A stretch of DNA of 64,000 bases from Ilex aquifolium (lineage: Eukaryota > Streptophyta > Magnoliopsida > Aquifoliales > Aquifoliaceae): assembly GCA_951799425.1 (NCBI GenBank), contig OX637393.1, positions 2,486,501 to 2,550,500 of the forward strand. The letters are read 5' to 3'. A program made the position numbers and the translations under genes. Every line of letters starts with the position of its first letter. The stretch's first letter is position 1. The notes beneath the pieces were generated by a model, which saw nothing but the letters and a program-made list of their open reading frames with translations, made no database searches and had not been told where the DNA came from. Below, one piece after another: positions 38,901 to 49,902 of the stretch.

Positions 38901-40047
38901 AAAACTCCTTTTAGAATTGTTTAATTCAACGAAGCATTTATCCCAACTATTCTAGGGTCACCACCCGAACTGATAGTCTAGTGGTAAGCCGTATCCATTT
39001 AGGGTCGTCCCGACTCTCATGTGGTTATCAAGCAGGGTTCGATTAACGGGAGTAATACAATTTACTTCACGGGAGTAGTGCAGTTTACTGTTTGGATTTG
39101 GTGGTGCTACCACAGTCTCCGCCCTTCCGGGTTGGTAGCTATGGCTCAAACCGGAAATTCCACTGGACCCTCATGGTCACGCCAGGGGTTTACTACCTAC
39201 TAGTCACTCCTTCCCCCCTTTTACCTAGCAAAAAAAAAAAAAACTATTCTAGGTCGGCTACATGAATCTTTTCTCCATTGTGCTCAATAGTCATATTTTC
39301 GGTTAAACCATGAACTACCATATCCTTTTAGAATTGTTTTGGCATCAATAAATGACCAATTATGAATAACTTCTTCTGATATTACAGCAAGAAGGAAAAT
39401 GTCTCATTCTCTATTATAAAATCAAACACTTACCCCAGTGAACTTAATATACACAATCCAAAATTTCAATCACATCCTCTTTCTCTACCCTTATCTCAGC
39501 AACCAAACACAGATACACAGCATCAGAATTTACAATAATGTACTGCAGAACATCGAAAAACAAAAGTTTTTTTCGGAAAAAAAAAAAAGTTGGTTCCCAA
39601 GAAATAGTTAACTTTGGTTTAGATTAAAAAATCCAATCTTTCTACATTCGCTTTTGCTTGTTTTCTTGGCCAATCAAAAACACTTTAAAACAACAAACCA
39701 ATGACACGTGGCAGAAAAAAGAGCACAAGAAATACTTCGCTATACACTTTTCAAATTTCCCCAGCAATGATTTTCAGCAATGAATTTTGAATTACCTCGT
39801 CGCCGATTTTCCATCGAGTGACATTTTTACCGACGGCTTCGATGGTTCCGGAACATTCAAGACCTGGGTATGAACTAGCACCCTTGGGAGGTGGGTACGA
39901 GCCTTTGCGTTGAAGGGTATCGGCTCGATTAAGGGCGGTAGCCGCAACTCTGATCAACACTTCGTCGTCTCTGATTTCTGGGTCTGAGACTTCTTGAAGT
40001 TGCAGGACTTCTGGGCCGCCGGGGCTTGTGATCACTACGGCCTTCAT
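35937..40047 (-). CDS. Quinone oxidoreductase, PIG3-like zinc-free MDR family, copy A
   Basis: Six minus-strand exons (40047-39796, 38457-38278, 37760-37679, 37595-37488, 37317-37159, 36133-35937) encode 325 aa from [20 protein letters not shown] to [11 protein letters not shown]. The family (medium-chain dehydrogenase/reductase, PIG3/qorA type) reduces quinones and related electrophiles with NADPH; the substrate here is unknown. Residues 1 to about 120 form the GroES-like domain ([31 protein letters not shown]). The Rossmann domain begins with the nucleotide-binding turn [13 protein letters not shown] at about residue 146. [19 protein letters not shown] and [12 protein letters not shown] follow. 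The catalytic-zinc ligands of alcohol dehydrogenases are absent, as expected. No targeting peptide is evident, so it is probably cytosolic. Its partner at 41860-47163 has identical exon lengths, so the two are tandem duplicates. Confidence 0.93.
38957..39241 (+). mobile_element. tRNA-derived SINE in intron 1 of quinone reductase copy A
   Basis: The 285-bp segment has an A-box-like TGATAGTCTAGTGGTAAGCC (38971-38990) and a B box GGGTTCGATTA (39034-39044), and ends in a poly(A) tract. It is bounded by a perfect 12-bp target duplication, AACTATTCTAGG, at 38945-38956 and 39242-39253. It lies opposite to the host gene and interrupts intron 1. Confidence 0.88.
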
Positions 40048-40892
40048 GGTTAAAGGTGGTGGTGGTGGTGATGGGAAAGAGGTTGGTGATGAAGGGGTAG
40101 TAGGAGAGAGAAGAAGGGGTTGGACAACTTAACACGACTGTGCTAGTGTCAACTGTATCAGCGCTACTGTTAAATATGCAATGTGCCACCACCTCATTAC
40201 AGTGGGGTTGCAAGTCGGGTCAGAGGATCCACTCACGTCCAACCCAAATTATAAAATTTTTAACCCTAATTTAATTCAAACCCGACTTTTAAGCTACCAT
40301 ACTCAATTCGAGAACTACATGAATTAATTTCGGACTCAATTCAAGTTGTGTTCGAATTAACTAATTTGAACTCAAATTGAGTTCATAATTCGAGTTGAAT
40401 TAGGGTTCATGATTTAAATTCAATTTTAGGTATGACAAAATAGTTCGACTAACATAAATTCAATAGAAACCTAAAATATAATTAAATTTTGTACGTGTAT
40501 ATATATTAATTTCGAGTTGAACCCAAATTGTGATTTTGGGTTGAACCCAAATTTAATAATTCGGGTTAGATTTAAGTTAAAACTTGTGAACTCGAAGTCT
40601 CAACTCAAATATAACCCAAATTCAATTCAAATTGAGATTTTTTAGCTCAAATCCAAGTATGTTATTAAAACCGACTCGGACCGACAGGGCAAACCCAATA
40701 AATCGTTAAACAGGTGCCTTAGCTGGTCCAATTCTAAAATCGAATCGCTTAAGTACTCCAACCCCAGACCCAGAAAAAAAAAAAGTACTCCAACCACTAA
40801 AAAACCAATCAAACCGAACGAATTTTTACAAAATTGGTGCAAATCGGACAATTCATCTAATCCAAGCGGGTCACTTTATGGTGTGATTCTCA
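40048..40892. other. Divergent flank upstream of quinone reductase copy A
   Basis: Contains the promoter and leader of copy A. From about 40200 to 40640 it is dense in words such as TTCGAGTTGAA, CAACCCAAATT and AATTCGGGTT, similar in style to the interior of the hAT element at 17402-18059. This suggests a decayed relative, but no ends were found. No gene is seen. Confidence 0.45.
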
Positions 40893-41657
40893 TCTACATA
40901 ATAAAGTACAATACAATTTAAATCTCAAAAGATAAACAAAATGACTTTTCCTTTTCGCAGTTGAGATCTTTTTAAATTTTACTTTAAAGTTAATCCAATG
41001 GTTAAATTAACACTCTAAATTTAATAGAAAAAAAAGTTCATAAGAGTGTGTTTGAGTTAACTTTTTAAAAGTGCTTCTAGAATTTATAATTTCTCATAAA
41101 TACTTTTTTTTTAATAAAAAGTAGTGTTTGAAACTGATCAAACACCACCACCACCCCCACTGCCCCACCACCACCACCGTCACACCACCATCACCACTAC
41201 TCCAACCACCATTACTGCCGCCGCCACCACCTCTGCCATAATAGCCGCCACCACCACCATCACCATCATTATCATTATCGCTATCGCCACCCTACAACCA
41301 CCACTGTCGCCACCCTACCACTACCACCCCCACTGCCCCATCACCACCATCTCCCCTACAACCACTGTCGTCACCTTATTATCACCGTCACTGTCCCACC
41401 ATCAGCCCTACCACCACCACCCCTACCGCCCCACCATCACCATTGCCACCCAAGGCTGCTACGATCACAACCGGTTGTCGTCACCCATCACCGTCTTCCA
41501 CCACCATTACTACCGCTCGCGCCCCATTATAATCGGTGTTTAAATTCCTTTCTCCTTCCTCTATCTTTATAATTTGATCTTCGGTGTGAATACAAATATG
41601 CTTATTATTGATTATTTTTTTTATTACTCCGTGCTTTCAGGCATGAGAAATAACTAG
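40893..41657 (+). mobile_element. Non-autonomous Helitron, copy 2, carrying a (CCA/CCN)n block
   Basis: Starts TCTACATAATAAAGTAC after an A and ends CTAG before a T. Its 5' region (AATCTCAAAAGATAAACAAA, GTTGAGAT, TTAAATTTTACTT, CTCTAAATTTAATAG) and 3' region (TGAATACAAATATG, TATTACTC, ATAACTAG) match copy 1 at 4835-5600. The total length is 765 versus 766 bp. The subterminal hairpin is degraded (CGTGCT ... GGCATG with G-T pairs). The interior from about 41140 to 41530 is a CCA/CCN trinucleotide array more degenerate than in copy 1. It has no coding capacity and lies between the two quinone reductase genes. Confidence 0.82.
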
Positions 41658-41859
41658 TTTAGGTATATAATACATCACCATGGGAAAGAACACAAATTCT
41701 AGCAGATCACAAACAAAACAGTCCAACAAAGATACTGCCTTTTGTTCTCAATGTACAATGCCTTATAAAGACAAGAATTATTGACTTCACAAATTTGAAC
41801 AACCAAGGTAACTTGTCTTTGATCAACATCATCCTCTTCAGACATGACCAACTGAAGTG

Positions 41860-44800
41860 TCATGGAACAAGGAGTATCTTTCCAATATGGTTGCTGCTTT
41901 CCATGAGCCGGTGAGCCTCTGCTGCTTCGGCTAATGGAAGATACTTATAGATGATGGGTTTCACTTTGCCTGCCAATATTGCGGGCCAAACGTTCTTCTC
42001 CACATCATTTACAATCTCGGCTTTGTTTTCTGGACTTCTACTTCGTAATCCACCCGCTACATATAATGTCACAATTTGAAAAAAAACAAGACAAGATAGT
42101 TTGAATATATACAGATTCAGCCAAGGTTACACTACACACGATGTTCATAATCCATATAAATGACCAAATCTATAATGAATCTCAACATAATGTCACAACT
42201 AACATAGAATAAGGGGAGTATCCTCATTGTCGGTTTTTGCAGCAAAAATGGTGATTATGTATTGGGATCCAAAAGGAATATAGGAAGCATAGATGAATTT
42301 AAAAATTAGCTGTCAGTCCAAGGAATACAAGAGAAACTGCTGAGAAGCAATCTTAGGATGGATCCATGGGGAAAGATACGTGGCCTAATCGTTACACAAA
42401 GAAAAGTTGGTGAATAACTTGTCGAGCACAATTATACTCACATAGGTTCCATCAATGTCTACGACTTATGATGATGGAAATGCTCGAGGAAAGAGAATCT
42501 CAATTTCCAAACATACCAAAACTAGGTTCTAGAAATCAGATTATTTCTCTGGCAAGAAACAATAATACCACGTGTTTCCTTAAAGTTATTGGAATGCTCC
42601 TAAATGCATTAATCAATATCTTTTCTTGTTACATGATGCATTAATCTATATCATCACCCCTGAACAGATAATCAATGCAGTTCAACAGAATCAATACCAC
42701 ATTTTTGTTGAGTATTTGTCATTTTAATTGTTCAATCTGAAAGGGCTATTGTAACTTTTACCCATAAACTCAAAACCTATGAGGCAAGTTATCTCAAACT
42801 GCATTGACATCAAAGGTTCATATGTTTCTCCAAAAGTAGGAGGACACTGAAATGTTCCACATGAGAAGTACCCTTCATGTGGTTACCCAATTGTCCTCCT
42901 GCTTAAGTTAGTTAAAGGTTATTGCTACATTGTATCTGTGAACCAAAAAGAAACACCTTGGAAAAGTACAATTGTATTAGTAATACTCCATAACCCAAGA
43001 ACAAAAAGAAACCATGTATCACTAAAGGGCATCAAGACATACCCTGCACCGTGAGGCGTCTTGCAAGCAAACCGGTAAGATTTACCTCTGTAACCGTTCC
43101 ACCCATAAAGCCAATAATGAAAAGCCTCCCACCAATATTTAGGCTGTCAAGATTTCTCTGGAAGTATGCTGCCCCAATATTATCTAGAATAACATCAACA
43201 CCTGTCATTGAGTAGTCTGAGGTTAGATTTCCTTGATTTGAATTAATGTGATACGAGAGAAAAGGAAGGTTAATGTCTTTTTAGAGAAGATGTGGCTGCA
43301 ACAAGAGTAGCTATGTCAGCCAAAATTAAAATTGAGGATTGTGTAACCTTTCCCTCCTGTTTCTTCCTTCACTCGTGCAACAAAATCTTCTGTCTTGTAA
43401 TTGATGCAGACATCGGCCCCAAGGTCCTTGCAAGCAGCCAATTTTTCCTCACTTCCTGATAAAGAAAAACTGTTATACAGCTGCAAGATGAGATTTAAAT
43501 TGGTGTCACAACACAAATATGCCAGCAGACAAGTTTTTGTTAGTAAACCTGCAGTGACAAACACTTTGATTCCTAGATATTTAGACATCTGAATTGCAAA
43601 TGTACCAATTCCACTAGTGCCTCCATGTACCTGAAATTTCATTACTCCACAGTTAATAGCTTTTATTGGAACATAAGGTGATAGGATTTGAAAAAATGAG
43701 TGACGTGTCAAAGGGGAGAAGAAATCATTCATAGTGAACAAGTACTGTGAAAGATTCCATATTTGATGAGTATATATATATACACTATTTCAGCACCATA
43801 GTATTATCTAGTTTTATTTCCATTTGAACAATTTAACATAAATATATCAAGCTTTTAATTTATCCACAGTCCATCTTTTGAAAATCAGAGTCAGACAAGA
43901 ACTTGGCAACTCCAAACCATAACCTCACAAATTAGCTTATAAAAAATTTCATACAATCACATTGCTAGTTATTAATGTGGTCTTCAAGTCAGTATAACAT
44001 CCACTGCACTTCCACAAATATCAAACATACTAGCTAATGGTTGCATTTCAACATTTATCATGCATAAGAAAAACGTGGTAGAAAATAACGCTTCTGGAAG
44101 ATTGCTAGATTCTTGGTTACCAGGAATGTCTCTCCTGCAGATAAACGGCTCGTCAGAAAGACAGTTGACCAAACAGTGCATGCCACCTCAGGGAAACTAG
44201 CGGCATCTTTCAGAGAAACACCGGGTGGAACAGGAAGAACTTGTCCCACTGGTACAGCTACTTTCTCAGCATACCCTCCTCCACTGAGAAGAGCACACAC
44301 CTGTGTACCACAATTTCTCAAATCAATACAAAGCCAGGTCACATAATTTCTGGTTCTGAGCATTTCAACAAACTAGTACCCAAAATAAAAGAAGAGGGGA
44401 AAAGTCTGAAGCCATTAAGATGCAAAAAAAGGACATTCCATGCTTATTCCCTAGTTTCAAGTCTCTATTCAGAGGGCTGATCGAACTTACAACATTGACA
44501 AAGGCTGTGAATTGCCTTAACTCTTTCAGGCTTAGCTTAGCCAACTAGATAGTATAAGCGTGAAAGTTTCTAAAACTATATTATTCAGCAAACCCAAGAA
44601 AAAGATTTCACATGAGTTTAGTGAACAAAGACTCCTTTTAGCATTGTTTCATCAAATGCAAATTCAAGCTTAAGCAATCAACACTCAGGATTTTTTTAAA
44701 AGCAAGCATCAACTTATAACATTAATAAATGACTACTTATAACTAATATTTAGCTAATATTACAATTAAGAAGTTGAATTCACAACTTATAACAGCACAA

Positions 44801-47163
44801 TAACCGTCAAGATTGATTCAATTTTCATCCACTTTGATTTAATAGTACAAAATTCATTTCAAAGTTTTTTTTCCAGATTAAAACCATCATCTTATCTGAA
44901 TGACTCTCAATGTCAAACAACCGAACCAACGCACTCCTTGCTACCAAACAACCCAATTAATTCATACTACCTCTCTCTTCCCTCTCCGTTAACTTTAATT
45001 TTAAATTACATAATAAAAAAAAATATTATTTAAAATATAAATATTACACGACGAATGTTCAATTTTTAGTATTGTAAAGTGCCTTCATGAACGGGGTATT
45101 CCTAGTCTTTGATATTACAAAAATAAGGAAAAACACACATTTTTCATACTCCCCTTATTACCAATGTACATCGAATTTTAAACTTAAATACCATTCTACG
45201 GCTGTTTTGAACTTAATTACCAAACTACAGCAGTTTTAAAAGAGGATTTAACAATTACGATTTCTTCTAAAAGCGGAAATAGCAAGTCCAACTTTATGCT
45301 TAAAGGCGGAATCAAGAAATCCGCTTTCATCGTGAAGTCGGATTTATTGATGCCGTTTTTAAAAGAATAATGTGTCTCCTGTTGCGAACTAAAAGAGGAT
45401 CAAAACCGTTTTCTAATAAAAAGCGGACTTGCCAAAACCGAGTTTATACTTAAAGTCTCTGCATGCTGTGTCTGTCCAAAACCTCTTTTTTTTTTTCAAC
45501 TCTTGCTTTTTGTTTAAGGCTCTCATTTTCAACCCAACCATTATTACCTCAACTGGCACCGACCCTTTGGTCCAATTTACAATTCCAAAGCTAGGAGGGT
45601 AATTGGGTAAATTCAGTGACATCATGTTCTTTCTTTTTTTTAATAACAGGCAAGCTTATTCGAACTTGTTCACTTGTATTTCGACTAATTTCATCTTCAG
45701 TTTAGGTAAAAACAGATCATTTATGTCAAAATTAAGGAATTAGATTTATAGCTCGTTTCTATTTTCGTTTGACTACCCATGAGATTAATTTAGGGACATT
45801 ATATTTAGACAAAAGGAATGGTTCAATTTTGATCATGAATGATAATTTTTGACACGATATAAATAAAAGTTAAAAAAATAATAAGATACATTAACATCAA
45901 TAATAAATAAGTTTGTTAGTATCAAATACGAATAATTTAATTTTAACACAATAAATATTTACCCAATTACCCTCCTAGCTTTGGAATTGTAAATTGGACC
46001 AAAGGGTCGGTGCCAGTTGAGGTAATAATGGTTAGGTTGAAAATGGGAGCCTTAAACAAAAAGTAAGAGTTGAAAAAAAGAGAGAGGCTTTGGACTCACA
46101 CAGCATGCAGAAACTTGCAGGTCTACATCCCGTTTTTTATTAAAAGCGATTTTGGTAAGTCCGCTTTTAGTTGGCAACAGCAGGAACACTATTCTCTTAA
46201 AAGCGGTATCAATAAATCCGACTTCATGATGAAAGCGGATTTCTTGATTCCACCTGTAAGTATAAAGTCGGACTTATTATTTCCGCTTTTAGAAGAAATC
46301 GTAATTGTTAAATCCGCTTTTAAAACTGTCGTAGTTTGGTAATTAAGTTCAAAACAACCGTAAAATAGTATTTAAGTTTAAAATTCGCTGTACATTGATA
46401 ATAGACTCGAGGGTATACAGCAATGACAGAGCCATGTTATGGCCTAGGGGGCCATGGCCCCCACCACAACCCCTCAAGTTTTTAAAATTATGCTTTAGCC
46501 CTCTAAAATTATGTTTACCCTCTTCCAGTCTTCAAAATAAACTTTATATCTCTAAAATGATGCTTTGATTTCATTTTACATGGCTCTCTATAGTTTTAAA
46601 TTTATACTTTATAATATGTAGATAAATGATAAAATTTAGTTCTACCCGAGTGATTATGAGATAAAAAAAATTAGCTTAAATTATTGATTATTTGATAAAT
46701 TGATCTCAAATTACTTTATATCTAATCATGGCAAGGTTTGAATTATTTTTTGAAATTTTATTAAAATAAATAATTCTATAACGTATTGTATAAAAGTTGA
46801 TTTTAGTAAATTCAAAACAATTAAGAAATAATCAATGATAATTCACAGAAAAAGAGAGTTCAAAAAATACTTCACTTTGTACTCTTCAAATTTCCAGAGA
46901 AATGAATATACCTCGTCGCCGATTTTCCATCGAGTGACATTTTTGCCGACGGCTTCGATGGTTCCAGAACATTCGAGACCTGGGTATGGATTAGCACCCT
47001 TCGGAGGTGGGTATAAGCCTTTGCGTTGTTGGGTATCGGCTTGATTGAGAGCAGTGGCCACAACTTTGATCAAGACTTCGTCGTCTCCGATTTCTGGGTC
47101 TGAGACTTCTTGAAGTTGCAGGACTTCTGGACCGCCTGGGCTTGTGATCACTACGGCCTTCAT
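41860..47163 (-). CDS. Quinone oxidoreductase, PIG3-like zinc-free MDR family, copy B
   Basis: Six minus-strand exons (47163-46912, 44300-44121, 43630-43549, 43455-43348, 43201-43043, 42056-41860) give 325 aa. Every exon length equals that of copy A (252, 180, 82, 108, 159 and 197 bp). The start [20 protein letters not shown], the nucleotide-binding turn [13 protein letters not shown] and the end [11 protein letters not shown] are intact, with no frameshift, so it looks functional. Substitutions relative to copy A are scattered (for example [12 protein letters not shown] for ALNRADTLQRKG, and a [13 protein letters not shown] stretch for VIEANLVGLLARR). Predicted function is NADPH-dependent quinone reduction, as for copy A. 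Intron 1 (44301-46911) is about twice as long as in copy A, mainly because of a dispersed repeat and a foldback element. Confidence 0.93.
44690..45130. repeat. Dispersed repeat, copy 2 (quinone reductase B intron 1)
   Basis: Collinear with 10935-11425, as described there. It ends just before the foldback element begins. Confidence 0.6.
45156..46403. mobile_element. Large foldback (inverted-repeat) element in quinone reductase B intron 1
   Basis: The left arm, 45156-45612, is the imperfect reverse complement of the right arm, 45957-46403, with a 344-bp AT-rich spacer. Arm ends are TATTACCAATGTACATCGAA and TTCGCTGTACATTGATAATA. Long stretches match closely, for example TTGGTCCAATTTACAATTCC near 45568 against its reverse complement near 45990. 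Inside the arms the word AAAGCGGA/TCCGCTTTT recurs many times in both directions. It has no ORF of note. Foldback or Mutator-type MITEs have this form, but I found no convincing target duplication. Transcribed as part of the intron, it could form a hairpin of more than 400 bp. Confidence 0.8.
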
Positions 47164-47724
47164 GATTGAAAAAGGTCGTGGTGGTGATCGGAATGAGGTT
47201 CATCAGGGGCGGAACTAGAAATATAATTTAGGGTGGGCCCTCACTGCAAAGTATAATTTATTTTAAATTGGCATATAATTGGTTTATGTTTTTTGGCGGC
47301 GGCTGACGTGAAAGGTTGATTAGGTTCCAGTTATTATGTCATCTGTCACTACCAAACCACCTGCTAGACAAAAAAAAAAACAATTGAAACATGTAATTTT
47401 GAGCCTTATGCAAATCTGCCTTTCTGCACAACTGAGTCTTATCAAAGTTCACCATGTTGTGATCCAATACAGGCTTATAGTTTGGCCACTTGACACAATA
47501 GACCCCAAGAAGTCTTCAAATACCAAACTCAACCAAACATGATCTTAAATGTGTTTGCTAGATCTCCACTCACTTGTAGACTGCAGATCAATGAGAACCT
47601 GTTTTCAAAATCAACTAGACAATTCACTGATTAAAACCTAAATAAATACAAGAGTCTGAGCTAATCTATTGTATCCTTGTACTTTGTCTCGTATTTCGAG
47701 TTTTTGAATTTTCTTCGAAGTAAA
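47164..47724. other. Bidirectional intergenic region
   Basis: Lies between the divergent starts of quinone reductase B and the Root_cap gene, so it should hold both promoters. TAAATAAATACAAGAG at about 47639-47654 is a possible TATA region for the rightward gene. Text such as GGGGCGGAACTAGAAATATA near 47209 resembles common plant transposon ends, but no element could be delimited. Confidence 0.45.
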
Positions 47725-49902
47725 ATGGCGAAGCCATTAACCATTGAATTCGTCACAATTCTTATGCTCTTATATGCTTCCTTAATGGTGACAGAAGCAA
47801 AAACCAAACCAGTAAAACCGCAGAGTGTTACTTGTTACAACCGTGGGAGCAAATGTTTTCTGAAATATGTGACATGCCCAATGGAATGTCCCAAGGTTCA
47901 ACCTGCTGATCCAAATTCTAAAGGATGTTTTCTTGATTGTTACTCACCCAAATGCGAGGCAGTTTGTAGAAGTAGGATTGTCTATCATTAATTTATTCTA
48001 TGTTTATCGATTTCGAGTGTGACAACTTTTGATCCGACATGCTAAAACAATATGAACCTAATATGCAATTAGCGAGTTATGCTAAAAAAATAACACAATG
48101 TGGTAGTACAAATAATAAATGCGAGTCAAGTTAGTGTCAAACATAATTAACTCAATTTTGACACGATAAACTAGTTTAAAAGGTATTAACTATATGAAGA
48201 TAAAATATGTTCTTTTTCATTGTTTTTCTCTATATATGTACAAGATATTGTATAAAGGCCTTTGTAGAATTACAAGATTGTTTTATTTGATAGAGTGCAC
48301 TTCTAAAGTTAGTTATGAGGATATGAGGTGGTGAGTTCAGTTGAGAAGGGAGTTTATTCACTACGAAAATTAGGATCTTTTGAGACAAGTTTTTGGCGAT
48401 ATTTATGTTCACTCATGAACTTAGCCGATACAAAGCTATATGATAGCACCTAATTTTTCCGACTCGACGGTTCAATCTATGATTTATCATTCATGGCCGT
48501 TGATAAGATCCATCAATTTAGCAGCACCTGTCACAAAAAAGCATGGTTTGAAGAATTTTTTTTTTTTGTGGCGGTAGTGCTGTCATAAAAGATTTATTTA
48601 CTGTCATAAATACTATTTGGGACGGGTCGTTACCACCATAATTTTTTTTTGAGACTTCACTTATTACGGTGACGCATAGTGGCAACATTGCTCACCATAA
48701 TAAGAGTATCTATAATTTTGACTTAAATTTATATTCAAATTTAAATTTGAGTAAAAAAGTTCAAAAACTTGTTTCAACATTTGACTCAAACTTATACCAA
48801 ATCAAGGGAGATTCATTTTTTTACTCAAATTAAGGGAGACTCAAATTTTTATGACCCAGGTCAATTTAGTGTCAAGACATGCTATTAATTAAAGAATTGG
48901 ATTAGAATTGACTAGTATTCAATATACCAACAACATAACTTGGTTGTTGACCCTAGCAGCTTGAAGTTCTAGTAATGGGTAATGGCTTTTGGTCATGCTT
49001 CTTTAGTTCTTGGAACTATTTATATAAGTTATTAACATTTTAATTGATGGGAGTTTCGTGCACTGAGTATACTCTTTTATTAACATTCCAATTGAATCTT
49101 GTGTATCCAACAGCTCGGAAACCAAATTGCGATGGCCCTGGAGCAGCATGTTATGATCCTCGGTTCATAGGAGGAGATGGCATTGTCTTCTACTTCCATG
49201 GCAAGAGCAATGACCATTTCACCTTGATATCCGATGATAATCTACAAATCAATGCCCACTTCATTGGCCTTAGGCCCTCGGGTAGAACGCGAGACTATAC
49301 ATGGATCCAAGCCTTAGGTCTCATGTTCGACTCTCACACGTTCACCCTCGAGGCCACGAGAGCAGAAACATGGGACGAGAACGTAGATCACCTCGAATTC
49401 TCATACAATGGGAAGGCTTTGATGATCCGAGAAGGCCATTCCTCGGATTGGAATTCAATTGATGGTAATCTTAAGGTGGAGAGGACTTCAACCCGAAACA
49501 GTGTGACTGTCACAGTACTAGAACTTGTTGAGATTTCTGCTAGTGGTTCCAATAACTAAAGAAGATAGCAAAATACACAACTATCAAGTACCTTGTAATG
49601 ATAGTTTTGCTCACTTGGAGGTACAATTCAGATTCTTCAACTTATCACCTAAAGTTGAGGGAGTTCTTGGGAGGACTTACCAGCCTGATTTTGAGAATCC
49701 GGCCAAGCGAGGAGTGGCAATGCCGGTGGTTGGTGGTGAGGACAGGTACAGGACAAGTTCACTTCTCTCTGCAGATTGTAATGCTTGTGTGTTTTCTGCC
49801 AGTGGAGGCGTGGTCGGAGAGAGATTGCCGGAGAAGAAGTATGGCAGACTAGACTGCAGCAGTGGAAATGGTGGTGGAAATGGAATAATATGCAGGAAAT
49901 GA
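47725..49902 (+). pseudogene. Secreted Root_cap-domain (LEA-like) protein gene with a frameshift
   Basis: Exon 1 is 47725-47971 and exon 2 starts at 49114 (donor A|GTAGG, acceptor CAACAG|CTCGG). The protein begins MAKPLTIEFVTILMLLYASL, a clear signal peptide ending near TEA. A Cys-rich segment follows (VTCYNRGSKCFLKYVTCPME and CFLDCYSPKCEAVC). Then comes RKPNCDGPGAACYDPRFIGG and a beta-rich region with DGIVFYFHGK and YTWIQALGLMFDSHTFTLEA. The frame stops at a TAA at 49557-49559. The rest of the family protein continues one frame over from about 49540: VVPITKEDSKIHNYQ, SPKVEGVLGRTYQPDFENPA, GVAMPVVGGEDRYR, ending at a TGA at 49900-49902. The shift equals one extra or two missing bases at about 49536-49546, at the border of the Root_cap domain. 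It is a recent pseudogene, a truncated protein or a sequence error. Family function is not well defined. Confidence 0.8.
48359..48720. mobile_element. Possible CACTA-type transposon end in the Root_cap gene intron
   Basis: CACTACGAAAATTAGGATCT at 48359 followed by TGAGACAAGTTTTTGGCGAT looks like a CACTA terminus and subterminal region. Words like GGCGGTAGTGCTGTCATAAA and GGACGGGTCGTTACCACCAT follow. No matching right end or 3-bp duplication was found, so it may be truncated or coincidental. Confidence 0.4.

Noticed and set aside
41124..41543. 139-codon Thr/Pro/His-rich frame
   Set aside because: It is the trinucleotide array of the second Helitron, not a gene.
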